Of a stretch of DNA of 64,000 bases, positions 1 to 10,858 are shown piece by piece. This DNA is from Persicaria tinctoria. Taxonomy: Eukaryota > Streptophyta > Magnoliopsida > Caryophyllales > Polygonaceae. Each line of letters opens with the position of its first letter. Within the stretch, counting starts at the first letter, position 1. The notes under the pieces were generated by a model. It saw nothing but the letters and a program-made list of their open reading frames with translations. It was not told where the DNA came from and made no database searches. The DNA is taken from the NCBI GenBank assembly GCA_037127255.1, contig JBANSL010000001.1, positions 28,576,501-28,640,500 of the forward strand, in the 5' to 3' direction. The translations under genes were made by a program, and so were the position numbers.

Positions 1-1036
1 GGGGGCACGTCAAGACTCCAGATCCAACCGCAATCGAAGTCCGGCATCCCGACGTGTTCTGATAAGAAGGAGTTAGCGGAGCCGGTTGAAAACCAGCCAT
101 TTTTGCTAGGGATCCAATAGAGACGATCTGTAATGGGATTGTTTGGCAAAGTTAGACCCATGATGTGGTCGATGTCTTCTGGTTTCAGAACATTTTTTAG
201 AGAGGCGTTTAGCAAGGGCTTGTTCCACTGACGGTTGTTGTTAATGAAATGAGCCACCCTAACCCTCCTGAGCGTATCAGGGATGGGACAGAGCGTTTTG
301 GAATCCAGTGGTTTTTGGAAGGCCCAGTTATGAGACCAAAAGTCAATGGTTTCCCCGTTTCCGACACTCCACTGAAGTGCAGGGAGAAACTGAGGTCTGA
401 TAGACATAAGGCGGGACCATTGCCACGAGGAGTTACCCCTTTTGCTGTAACTGAACAGATCATGCCCCTTAAGGTATTTTTGTGAGATTACACGGACCCA
501 GATGTTGTCTGGTTCAGATATAATTTTCCAAAGAAGCTTCATTTGAAGTGCTATATTCATAGACTCCGCTTTGTGGATCCCAAGACCGCCTTTCAAAGTA
601 TCTGAGCAAATTTTGTCCCAGCTGATAAGTGGTGGTGCTTTAGAATTTTTGTTCCAAAAGAATTGTCTATACACTTTGTCTAGCTCATGGAGGATATGCG
701 AAGGTAACAAAAAGGCTTGCATAAGAAAAATCGGTTTGGCACTGAGGTTTGCTTTGATAAGTACCCGACGCCCTTCAGCAGACAGATTTGAGGCTTTCCA
801 TTTGGTAAGTTGATTTTTTGTCTTAAGAACCACATCGGCGAATGTGTCCCTATTGGTCTTGCCGTTTACTACTGGACAACCTAAATACTTGTCGAAATTA
901 TTTGCCTGAGGAATGCCAAGCACCGCAATGGTAGTCGTTATGGCAGTTGAAGTCGTGTTAGGAGAGGCTTGGAAGCTTGACTTATGAAGATTGACCTTTT
1001 GGCCAGAAATCAGACAGTATCTGTCTAAAATGGACA
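1..1036 (-). mobile_element. LINE (non-LTR retrotransposon) fragment: C-terminal reverse transcriptase plus start of zf-RVT
   Basis: The minus strand reads as one open frame from about 1036 to the window edge, with no stop seen. It begins with LDRYCLISGQKVN and continues through KYLGCPVVNGKTN, the conserved distal part of plant LINE reverse transcriptases. Next comes the maturase-like stretch with FFWNKNSKAPPLISWDKIC and GGLGIHKAESMN. It ends in the zinc-binding module entry (YWIPSKNGWFSTGSAN). Upstream of about 1036 the similarity stops abruptly, so the copy lacks its endonuclease and the catalytic RT core, as expected of 5' truncation. Despite the truncation the frame is intact, which suggests a fairly recent insertion. 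The downstream RNase H part would lie left of the window. Confidence 0.88.
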
Positions 1037-1640
1037 GTACAGATACTCGAAAAGCTACTACAACCAAACACTCATGTAGTTTTTAAAATAAGAAGCCACT
1101 ACTTTAAATCACTCATTCAATATATTCAGCTACTCCAACAGCTTCAGCTATCTAAACAGTTCCAAAACGTTACATTAGCTAAACGCACCCTAAACCTCCT
1201 GAAATTTCCAAAAAATTACTCCCTCCGCTAAGAAAAACATGTAATTTTAGGAGTAAAATCTTGTTAAGAAAAACATATCGTTTTAGGTATTTTGGTGTTC
1301 ACTTTCTAAAATTACTCTGGTAATGATTAGAGATTTATTAGTTGTAGTTTTCAATACAGTGAAAAAACAAAGTAATAATTAGAAGTATAATTGTATTTTT
1401 GTTTGTTGTGGTTTATTAAAAAAAAACGTGCAAATGTCTAAAATGAAATATTCGTAAAAATAAAGGCTGACATGACTTCTCCAAATAGACGGATGTGGAC
1501 GATATTATCCCCAGGAGTCCCAAAATTTACAAGACTGCCTTCCCCTCCGGCTCCCTCCCTCCCTCAATCCCTCAGTTTCTCTCACGCTGGAGAACGCCAG
1601 AAGCCCAGATCCCGCTCTGAAGTCCCCTTCTCTCTCAAAT
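1037..1640. other. AT-rich spacer between LINE fragment and MED17 leader
   Basis: No gene is visible. A Stowaway-like terminus (ACTCCCTCCG followed by AAACATGTAATTTTAGG) occurs at about 1211, with a second similar AAACATAT block at 1267. No matching inverted end was found, so this is at best a broken MITE. Pyrimidine-rich sequence at 1540-1640 probably marks the start of the MED17 leader. Confidence 0.4.
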
Positions 1641-1802
1641 TTTGTGGTGGTTGAGCCCTCTCTCGATCGATCTCTGACGAGCTGCCCTTCTTCGGCTGCT
1701 ATCCCTCTCCATCTGTGTCAGAAAAGCCTCCAAAGCCTTGTCGCACTCCGCTTTTAGGGTTCCGTCGAGCTCTCCGGCGGAATAAAGAACGGAGGGAGAT
1801 CA

Positions 1803-4800
1803 ATGGATGAAAAGATGGAAATCTCAATCGATAAGCTTCCCATCAAGCGCGTAGAGTTCCTCGAAGAAGCTGGGGCCGAACGCTTCCTACCGTAAAGCTA
1901 CTTTCCCTTATTTAGGTTTTTGTGGAACGCCGGAGGAACTGGCCGGAAATGTTGAAAGGTTTTGTGGTTGTTTTGTGATTTGCAGCGATGTAGGCTACGA
2001 CGAGAAGAGAGTGGATTTGCTCCGGAAGATCGATTTCGCTTGGGCTGTGGAGAAGGATACGAAGAAGCAGAAGAAAGCGTCCAAGGAGGCGTCGTCAACA
2101 ACGCCGTGGCCATGGCAGAACCTGATGGAGAATTTGCAACTTGCTCACCAGGAGCTTTCTGTCATCATTGATCTCATCAACACCGTAAGCTAGTGATTCT
2201 TATTCACAGCAAATATGCTAATTGGTTTGATGAAATGACGAATTCGGTGCATGATAATGAGGATGGGGAATTAATAATGACTTCTGTAATGAGCTTGGAT
2301 AGAGTGAGAGATGGTTGAGCTACATGCAAATATTTTTTACAGTAGGGAATTGAAAGCATTTTTGTGTCTTGGACCTTGGTGATCAAATGATTGAAATTTT
2401 ACTTTGGAGACGATCATGCCATTGATTTGATAATTAGCATATACCCTTTCTTTCATACGTTATAGTGAATGTAAGATGGCAATAACCTTTCGCTACTTTC
2501 GGCCCTCAATTTATGTATTTAGGACTTTGATTGCTTAAAAGAGCAGTTCTTCATCATATTTCTGTGTTCTTTTTACACCCCTTTCTCACCGTTCTTTGTT
2601 CCTAGGTTGAAGCTAATGATGCTGTAACAGTGGCTGGTATGACTAGACCGAAGCCGTTGCCCAGTGAAGTGCTTTCCGACCTTTCAGTATCTGCCGCAAC
2701 TAAGCTTCAATGCTTTAGGGTAATGGATTGTCGATTGTCTCTACTGATCAATGAGTCAAAGATGTACAAAATGATTGTAGTTTTAGTTATTATATAAAGT
2801 TATTTTTTGTGAATCCTATGGTTATCTTCATGTCAATATGGGTTTTCATATACTTGGCTTATGTGCAACTAAGGTTGAAGGATTGTTCTTGTCTATTTTT
2901 GTGCCTTGCAGCATTTGGGGAAGTATTTTAAGCAGTCTGCAAAAGCTTTGGAAGAGCAGATTGCTAGAGAAGGTAGATTTTATGGAGCTCTAATCCGGTG
3001 AGTATTCCTCAACTTATAATTACAGTAGCTTGTTCAACAAAGTGTTTCTTTTTTAGTTGTTTTATGCTACATGAAGATTTGTTTTTGGATGCTTTTTCGT
3101 TTGCTCTTAATCTCAACTTTGTGTATATGATGACTATGATTTGAGACTTTAGACACTCTATGTCAATAGACAATTTTGTAACATTTTTCATGAGAATACT
3201 TTGGCTTGGTGCACATCAGGCACTTGTAGAAACATTATATATCCTCTTGGAGAAACACATTATCTTCGTGCATGATACTTCATCTTTTTTTTCCCAATGT
3301 TATGGATGTATTACATGAACATTAAATTGTAACCATCTTTGTTTCTTCATGACCTTTTCTGTAAATCCATTACTCCTTTGCATTGAGAGACGGCGCTTGT
3401 GAATTGTGAGTATTCTCATATGCCAGCAATCCCATTACCCTCCTTTGACATTGTTAGTTGGTACAAAGATGTTTAATCATTACCTGAGAGTACTTTGCGA
3501 CATCCTGCTCATTATTGGCCTCCTACATGTAGACTATTTGGAATTGTTAATGGATTGTGGTTGAGACATTGATTTATGATCATCTTGTTTCTTCTTGTTC
3601 ACCTTTTGCTATAAAGTTATTTAACTTCTCAGCTACTGACCGAATGTTTGTGACTAATATAGTTACATTTTTGTTAGTTTGCGGCGTAAAATATTATTGA
3701 ATGCAAGGGACAATTACAGAAATCCAACCACTAACTAAGGTGTTTTTTCAGAATTGCACCTCCTAATCACAAAATTTTAAGAAACACCAAATATATATAT
3801 AGATATAGATATGCTTCCTAAGCCCCTTTGTTTTTGGCGGTAGGGAACTCTCAAAAACCATGGTAAAAGATGACATATTTCCTTGTCACGATGGGTTTTC
3901 TTTCCAATAGTTCACTAATTGGAAAAAAGGTAGGGAACTTTCAAAAACCATGGTAAAAGATGACATATTTCCTTGTCACGATGGGTTTTCAATAGTTCAC
4001 TAATCGGAAAAAAGGATTAGCCTATTAAGTGGCATTTGGTTAACAGAATGCTTATAATAGTTTGTAACAGGTGGTTTCATCTGAACTGGCAGGTTGCAGC
4101 AGAACTGGAAAGTAAAACGGCTTCGTCTGCCTCCAAATGCTCCCAGCAACGAGGGTTTCTTGTTTGATCTTTTTGATAATTCTTTACGTGACCCAGCTGC
4201 CATAACCCGACCTCCTTCCAATTCTGTGGTTCGTGTTGACCATGATTCTGCTGGGATGCTGGCTGTGAATATTCCTCAAAATTCATGCCGTTATATCCAG
4301 TTTGGCTTTGTTGGTTCTTCTTTGGGGGATAGTACAATAGAATCAGGCAAAAGAACTTATGCAGGGGAGCAACCATCTGAAGAAATCAAGAAAGAATCAC
4401 CAGCTGATAATGACTGCATCAAAGAAACACATAGAGTTCTACGTGAAACACACACAGCGATATTTAATGAGCAAGTATGTTTTCCTTTGCGACTTCAAAT
4501 GTGTGATCTGAGGTTGTCTGTACCTTCTCTGATTGTAAAACAAATTCTTTTCTTGTTTGATCACAGGTATTTGAGTTAATAAACCGTGAAGCATTCAGCC
4601 CATCATTGGGGGTGAATGTAACTGGAATACGAGAGAACTACTTGCGGTTGAGCATATGCCCTGGAACATCAGTGTTTGTTTCATTGGTCCCTGGACAAGA
4701 AGAACAAAAGGCTGATGGCACAGATGAACAGAATTTAGAAGCTTCTGCTTCACCAATGGACACATCGGATGATTGGAAGTTGGTGGATTCCAAGCAAGAC

Positions 4801-5938
4801 TTCAGAAATTATTCAGGACTTCCAAATCATACCGCTTATGAGATATATCTAGAGCAGCTCTTTCTTGAACATCTTTTTTCAAAAGGGAAGGAAAAGCCAA
4901 TAGTTCCCGGTAGAGCTCCCCACACCGAACCTACAAAAGATTCTATTAGCCCCCTGAGTCATTTCTGCATCTCTCTTGCCCATCGTATCTTTGCAAATAA
5001 AGTTCATACTGCGCTGGAGAACTTGGTAATAAATGTGTTTTCTGTTTTCGTTATCTTCCCTGCATAAACCATGTAGTGATGAGGTCAAAATTTTAACTCA
5101 TTGCTCATATCTACTGCCTTGGACTTGCACATTTTGTAGGTTTGGAGGGTTCCGTATCTTGATTTGGTTTCACATCCAACCTGGCATTCGCGAACGTCAT
5201 CATGGACTTTGTCTATGAGGGTTTCCGACCCAAAATTTCGTGATGGCTCTCAAGCTCTTGGGCCAGAGGGGAAAGACGCAAAGAATTATCAACAGCTACT
5301 GTTCCACACCATGGTGGTGGTAAAGGATGACTGCATCAGTATTGAAGGGGAATCTGCCCCAAATGTAGTTGGTCCTTTCAAGGGTACATCAGAGGCATTG
5401 TGCTCTACGAATGTGTTCAACTGCGACTTAGTAGATCTTCCCACAATCCTTCTCCTTCAGGTAAAACTCGTTGGCTCACTGATTTGAAATCCCGCAAATT
5501 GGAATCTTTTGTCCAAACACTGTTTCTGCATACCACTACTTGTGTCATTGTGTGGTTACTAGGTAGGCTTATCGTGCTTATATTCTCATGTTTACAAATT
5601 ACATCTCACAGATCACCAGTGAAATCATAAGATGGCTGTACGAGGCAGCCTTGATGGTGGGAATCAAGGCCAACCGGGATTCTTTGAGTCTTTCTTTTGA
5701 GCTAGATCACGGCGAGATGCTAAGCCTGGTTGCGCACGTTGACCCAGAGGACGAGACTTGTTGCATCTCTTGGTGGCTCGTCTTGGAGGACGGCCTCACA
5801 GAAGAGAGGAAGCTAGGAGGAGCAGACGTCCCAGAGAGCGGGTCCAGCAGGCGATTCTTGGGGTTTTTGGCCTTGGACGCGTTGTATTCAACTCTGATGG
5901 ATCTTGTCAGCTTGGGAAACAGCAGTTCTACCCACTGA
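1803..5938 (+). CDS. MED17: Mediator complex subunit 17 (MED17), 8 exons
   Basis: MED17 is a head-module subunit of Mediator, the nuclear coactivator between transcription factors and RNA polymerase II. Exons with GT/AG borders: 1803-1891, 1986-2184, 2606-2719, 2912-2997, 4093-4474, 4567-5025, 5140-5460 and 5612-5938. Together they total 1977 nt, one frame of 658 residues, close to the roughly 650 of plant MED17. Recognisable blocks are the start MEISIDKLPIKR, YDEKRVDLLRKIDFAWA, ENLQLAHQELSVIIDLI, GMTRPKPLPSE, FYGALIRLQQNWKVKRLRL, RVDHDSAGMLAVN, VPYLDLVSHPTWHSRTSSW, VVVKDDCISIEGESAPNVVG and CISWWLVLEDG. No stop or frameshift was seen. The start is the first in-frame ATG after a pyrimidine-rich leader and matches the family N-terminus. 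Assignment is from memory of the family, not a search. Confidence 0.95.
3840..4014. repeat. Tandem duplication inside MED17 intron 4
   Basis: A 90-bp block beginning GTAGGGAACTCTCAAAAACC is repeated immediately at 3930. The second copy lacks 8 bases after GATGGGTTTTC and has two substitutions. It lies in the 1.1-kb intron between exons 4 and 5, just before the splice acceptor at 4092. Confidence 0.9.
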
Positions 5939-6239
5939 AATCTCTTCACGGAGAATTCAATTTCATTGGGTCCTGCTACGGTTTGATCACTCTCTTTTAT
6001 GTAGTGTAGGGCAGTGCAGTGATACCTTGTATTCAGGTAAAGAGGTTTGTAGTTGGTGAAAATTTGGTTTGTAGTCGTATTTTTTTTTTTACATCATCTC
6101 ATCTGTGAACTAAATCCAAAATATTGAAAAAAAAAAAATCATTGAAAATCCGGTGAAACTACTATACTTTTTTTATTTTTTGATCCGAAAGGCGGGCTAA
6201 CACCCGTTATTTTATTAGCAGAAAATTAAACCAAGTTTA
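5939..6239. other. MED17 3' flank
   Basis: This holds the probable 3' untranslated region and T/A-rich tracts. No further coding potential was seen. I did not fix a poly(A) site. Confidence 0.4.
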
Positions 6240-7265
6240 CAATAGTGGAAACTCCCATCAAAGGGCCTAGAGCTTCAGGAGCATTAGCATGCCCAGCAAA
6301 GTTTGAATTTAAAGATAATGCCCATTGGGCGAGTGCATCAGCTTGCCGTCGGACAGAAGAGATTGATACAATCCACTGCTCCTTGGCCATCATCTATGAG
6401 GTAGAAATCAGGATGGGTTGTGGCCTGCTTAGAGCATCCGTATCCATACGGGTTTTTACGGTTTCTTAATCACCTTTTATCACTTTCTCTCCTCCTAAAA
6501 AACCCAACTTATTTTTACAACCACATCCATACAACCTATTAAAAATTCTTCAACACATATATTTAACAAATATAAAGAAAAAAAATTGGACCTACCCTTT
6601 TTTCCTTTAAATTAGACCCCACATACTCTCCCTCTCTCTCACACACTCTCTCTCCTTTTCCTTTAAGTTTTTTTTGGGGGGGGTTTGGGTTTTTTGAGCT
6701 GTCTCAATCGTTTTTAATTTTTCTCTCTCTCCATACCCTATTATTAAATTGATTTTTCACCTAAAAACCCTCTTAAAACCCCCATTGCAGGTGCTCTTAG
6801 CTACCAGTAGTCCACACATGACCGAAGAATCGGATTCAATTACCAATCTGGGATACCTCCTTTGCAAACCCATTCTCAAGCTTTGTTCTCGAGCTCTCAA
6901 CGCACTGGCAAACCCACATTTGAAGGTGAAAGCCAAGAGGAAGGAGCTCGAGCTGCTGAGAAATACTCCCCCACCCCAGCCACCCCCGGGTTTCCTTTGG
7001 ATGCTCCATCAATATTGAGCTTTACCCAACCATCGGGTGGCGCATCCCAAGTGTCCTGCAACCTCATGTTGTGGGCGGGGGGGACCGTGGTGTGCTCGGA
7101 CCCGGGGTCGAGCAAAAGGACCGGCGACGAGAGTTCCGAGAGGTAGGGAAGTTGTTGGCAGTTCTGGAGCAGCAGATCAATCGGCAAAGAATGCCGATTT
7201 CCCGTCGATTGGCTAGGCTTCTGGAAACGTGCGAGTACTACTTTTGTATATCTTGAAGTCGCGGT
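6240..7265 (-). pseudogene. LINE RNase H domain, split by a MITE and frameshifted
   Basis: Minus-strand pieces spell a plant LINE RNase H (RVT_3). They are WVKLNIDGASKGNPG (about 7000), FTFKCGFASALRA (about 6910), SLRMGLQRRYPRLVIESDSS (about 6850), HPDFYLID (about 6400) and VRRQADALAQWALSLNSN (about 6330). Reading needs several frame changes. A 365-bp MITE (6432-6796) sits between VMCGLLVA and KQATTHPDF; removing it with one TTA copy rejoins the domain in frame. The linker that should precede this domain lies at 9215-9360, beyond a second insertion. The module resembles the one at 55742-56419. Confidence 0.8.
6432..6796. mobile_element. PIF/Harbinger-like MITE with TTA target duplication
   Basis: The element starts GAGCATCCGTATCC and ends with the inverted counterpart CAGGTGCTC. 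It is flanked by TTA at 6429-6431 and 6797-6799. It contains no coding capacity, only T-rich and CTCTCT-rich sequence. The family call rests on the 3-bp TTA target site and GAGCAYC ends, shared with the element at 16203. Confidence 0.75.
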
Positions 7266-7270
7266 CACGG

Positions 7271-9202
7271 ATTGGGGCAGATCTTGTCAATCGGATGTCA
7301 GACGAAGCGGGAAACTGAGTTTTACCGAGACGTCGCCTGTGCAGAGACGATTCCGAAATTGGGTTCGTTTGAGAGGTATTGAGGGCTGTTTTGGGAGTGA
7401 CGTTTTGGGTAGGATTGAGGGTGATAATGGGGATGTGGAAGGCCTTAGAATGGTGGTAAAGAAGGGGTATGGGGTTGAGGGATATGTGATGCAAGATCGC
7501 TCTCGGCCTCGCACTCCGAGCTCTCTCCAACACTCGATCTTCCACACTCTCGGCCTCGCACTCCGAGTGTTTCCGACCCTTTGATTCCGTCGTCGATCTC
7601 TCACTAAGGAATCTCCTTCAGCCTCTCACCGAAGGTTTTGTTCCCGGCCTCTCACCTAAGAACGAGATTCTTAACCCGAATCACAGGAAGCTAAAAGGCT
7701 CACTTTTTCTCAAAATTCAACTTAATTTCAAATGAAAAGGAGTTTACACATATATAGGAGTTTATTGGCATCTCCATGTGTTTTTAATTGGTGTGGGATA
7801 AAAAAAAGGACTTCAAATTTCGTTCAGCTTAGAGTTGCTGCAAGGAACGAGATTTTTAACCATCTTTGGAGTAGAACTGGTGGGAGACGTTAATTTCCAA
7901 CAATGTCATAGCCCTCGAAATCAGCTTTCCAACGAGTCCTCTTGCGTCTTTTTCGGACAAACACAACTCCAGTTAGAGCCAAAATAGCGAGCACATGTCG
8001 GTTCATCAAGTTATAAGACTTTGATGTCTTCTTCTTCCGGAAATATGATGTCGTCCAATGTAAGAGCTTCCGAGGCTGCCTTGTCAAGGCTAGGATCACA
8101 TGTTCATCCCTCCAAGATCCAAAAACGGTGTCATATTCTCCTCCAGGTTCATCGACCAAGCTACCACCGTCGAGGATCACATCAGACCGAGTGGCAAGTC
8201 AGCACCCTAACAAACTTGATTGATGCGGGACCATCTTCTACAGCTCCAGACACACCCAACATTCTTGGAGAAGGACCAATGACTCGAGCTCGTGCTAAGA
8301 AGCTTCAGAGAGACTCATTCAACTTTATGAGTCATGCTTTGTTCTCGAGCAAGGTTCAACTCCCCGAGCCTACATTGAAGACCTATATGTGCATAGGGAT
8401 TCAAGATGCCGAGCCACCTTGAACATGAGGGCTGCCGAATTGCCTAAGTGTTGGGCTCCCACTTATTTCCATTTTTAGTAACTTTCTACTTAAAGTTATT
8501 TTAGGAAACTTTAGAGGTTATTTAATTTAATTCTTTTAAATCAGTTTTTAATCTCTTTTATCTCTTTTACTTAGAGATTTCGGCCCAGCAGCCCTAGGAA
8601 CTCTATATATGTCGTTTCCTTTCATGCAGAACAATTGGAACATTATTGAATAGAGTTTTACTTCTCAAAATCGTGTGTGTTACACCATTGAGAGTTGTTG
8701 GCCGGATTAGAGCAGTGCTCATCCGTCATCGAATTGATAATCTCAGCTTGGTTTGCTTTGCTGTTCATCAACTTCGCAATACTTTGTGAATCGAGTATCC
8801 ACAAGCCCCCTCCTTGTGCCTTCAAGTTGTCCGCTTGATTGTGTAGGGTTGCAGAGGCGGGTTGTGTAGTCATTGATATTGATTCCTACCTTCTACGGAA
8901 GTCTGGGGTCTCTATCTTGTTCTATACAGATCGTTTTAGTCCTTATCAGGTCGCGTCTTTTCATTCTTTCATATCAATTTCTAGTCTTTGCTATTGTTTT
9001 TCGAGTCTTGTTTGAGTTCTTGGTCGTTCTTGGCGTTCTTGTTCAGTTCTTGCATCATCTTGTTGAGTCTTGCTATTGTCGAATTCCAGCAGCCTTTGGT
9101 TCTTGGAATTTCTTGCGTTTCTTGCATTGTTTCATTGCTGCGTTCTTGTTTCTTGAGTCTCTCTTTATTGTTTCTTGCTTGTTGTCGAAGATCGGACCAT
9201 CA
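7271..9202 (+). mobile_element. Ty3/gypsy-like LTR retrotransposon remnant nested in LINE
   Basis: Plus-strand GPMTRARAKKLQ at about 8274 is typical of the C-terminal end of plant gypsy polyproteins. A stop at 8420 is followed by LTR-like sequence (GGGCTGCCGAATTGCC at about 8430, a CTATATATG TATA-like box at 8603, then T-rich U5-like DNA). The block separates two parts of one LINE (linker at 9215-9360, RNase H below 7265). A 5-bp CACGG occurs at 7266-7270 and again at 9203-9207, a candidate target duplication. Upstream pol domains are unrecognisable, and a left LTR matching the right one was not found. Boundaries are therefore tentative. Confidence 0.5.
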
Positions 9203-9207
9203 CACGG

Positions 9208-9360
9208 CTAACCTCGTATCATTGATGGTATCTAGCAATAAAATCGATAGCTCTCCATGCGAGACCCTTATGCTCCTCCTTCAAATCAAAAGCTAAGTGA
9301 TTCCTTGCTTTCCAAATGAGCCACGTGTTAGCAAAGGTAGTAGCCCACTTAGGGAAAGTT
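9208..9360 (-). pseudogene. LINE linker segment between zinc-binding and RNase H domains
   Basis: The minus strand reads KWATTFANTWLIWKARNHLA, then LAWRAIDFIARYHQ and a stop. WLIWKARN is the usual spacer between the zf-RVT and RNase H modules of plant LINEs. It is the upstream continuation of the RNase H pseudogene at 6240-7265, separated from it by the gypsy-like remnant. Confidence 0.65.
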
Positions 9361-10037
9361 TATCGGCAGATGCTTGGGATACTTGGGGAGAAATTTATGT
9401 TTTTTTTTATTGTTGAATTTGAAAATATCGATAACAATCGATACTGCCCCAAGTATCCGAGATAATATCGGTGTAATTAAAGCTGTGTCAGACGGTCAGT
9501 CAGTAATATTTTTTTTCCGAAAAAGTGAATTCAAAACGACATCGTTTAGGGGGGAGGGGGATGTTCAAACGTCGCGTTGCACTTTCAAATGACGTCACTT
9601 GGCTGCAAATGAGGGGACACGTGTTGGCATCTAATAGGAGGGGAGCCAATGGCTGGGATTGTCTTACAACGGACGTCTATGATTGATTCTTCAAGTTGGT
9701 TATTTATATTTACAAAATGCGATTTTTGACAATGAAACTGAAAAATTAAAAAAGTAAAAAAATTACTAAAATATTAGATTAATTTTTCTCTACATATAGA
9801 CATCTATTTTGAATATGTTTGACTATAGTTTTGAAAAAAAGTTTTTCCTTTGAATACAATTATGTATAATAATACAAAAAAAAAACTTTTATAATTATCT
9901 TTCATTAGTAATATCAATTTATGAATAATATTTTTATAACAAAAAATAAATATATTAAGTTAATCTATAATTGAGAAAATTAGTCGAGAGGGGTATAATC
10001 GTAAATTAATTTGGTAGAAAAGGATGGAAATAATTAT
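9361..10037. other. Non-coding spacer
   Basis: GC-mixed to 9690, then strongly AT-rich. No convincing ORF, RNA or repeat boundary was seen. Confidence 0.4.
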
Positions 10038-10858
10038 GGAAAAACTAATTAAAATACCCCCATCTTTGGGGGTATGGCAAAAATATATCCTCAACTTTCA
10101 AATGTAATTAAAATATCCCGACCTTTGAGGGTAGTGGTAACATATTACCACGAGTTTTCATATGGGTGAAAAATGCTGACAATGCAGCCTACGTTGATTT
10201 TGTTTTTGACAAGGCATCCTGCGTGGAAGCCTTTTTACAAATTAGTACTAAAATCGGGTTTTCTTAAATGGTCTCCTTAGGGAAAAAATGCACCGACAGC
10301 AAAATTAAACCCGAAAAAATGAAATTGATTCAACCAAACAACTAATCATGTCAAAATTGCCTCAAATTAACACAACACGACTATTCCTAACACCAAACCG
10401 ACAACTACAAAACTAAACCGAAAACAAAAGCAACAACAAAGAGGGAAAAAAACTTATTCAACTAAGTTTGTGAACGAATCAAAGAGGAAGAAGCCGTGAC
10501 AGAGACAGCTCAAGATAGCCACCACGAGGGAGGGAGACTGTCATTGAAGAGGAACTATGAGTTGCCTGGAAGACCGGAAGACAGCTCAAGAGGCGATCAC
10601 GAAAGAAGATAGGAGAGAGGAAAAGGCGTGGTGTATGAACCCGATCCAACTCTTTATTTTTTTCCTAAGGAAACCGTTCAAAAAAACTCTTGTAAAAAAT
10701 CAACGTAGGATGTCTTGTCAGCATTTTTGTCCAGTGAGAAAAATCGTGGTAATATATTACCACTACTATCAAAGGTCGGGATATTTTTATTACTTTTTAA
10801 AGTTGAGGATATATTTTTACCATACCCCCAAAGGTGGGGGTATTTTAATTAGTTTTCC
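10038..10858. mobile_element. Non-autonomous MULE-type element with long terminal inverted repeats
   Basis: The left arm from 10038 (GGAAAAACTAATTAAAATAC) is matched in reverse complement by the right arm ending at 10858. Alignment continues about 150-180 bp inward through ATCCTCAACTTT, ATCCCGACCTTTGA, GTGGTAAYATATTACCACGA, AATGCTGACAA and CCTACGTTGATTTT. Nine-base flanks AATAATTAT and ATTAATTAT differ at one position, matching a Mutator-type 9-bp duplication. The roughly 460-bp core shows no transposase. Confidence 0.82.

Noticed and set aside
8873..9296. Hydrophobic ORFs of 112 and 102 residues that look like membrane proteins
   Set aside because: They read T-rich LTR-like sequence; hydrophobicity follows from TTC/TTG/CTT codons.
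10727..10734. TGTCCAGT in the MULE-type MITE
   Set aside because: A single isolated occurrence with no 21-bp neighbour; expected by chance in 64 kb.
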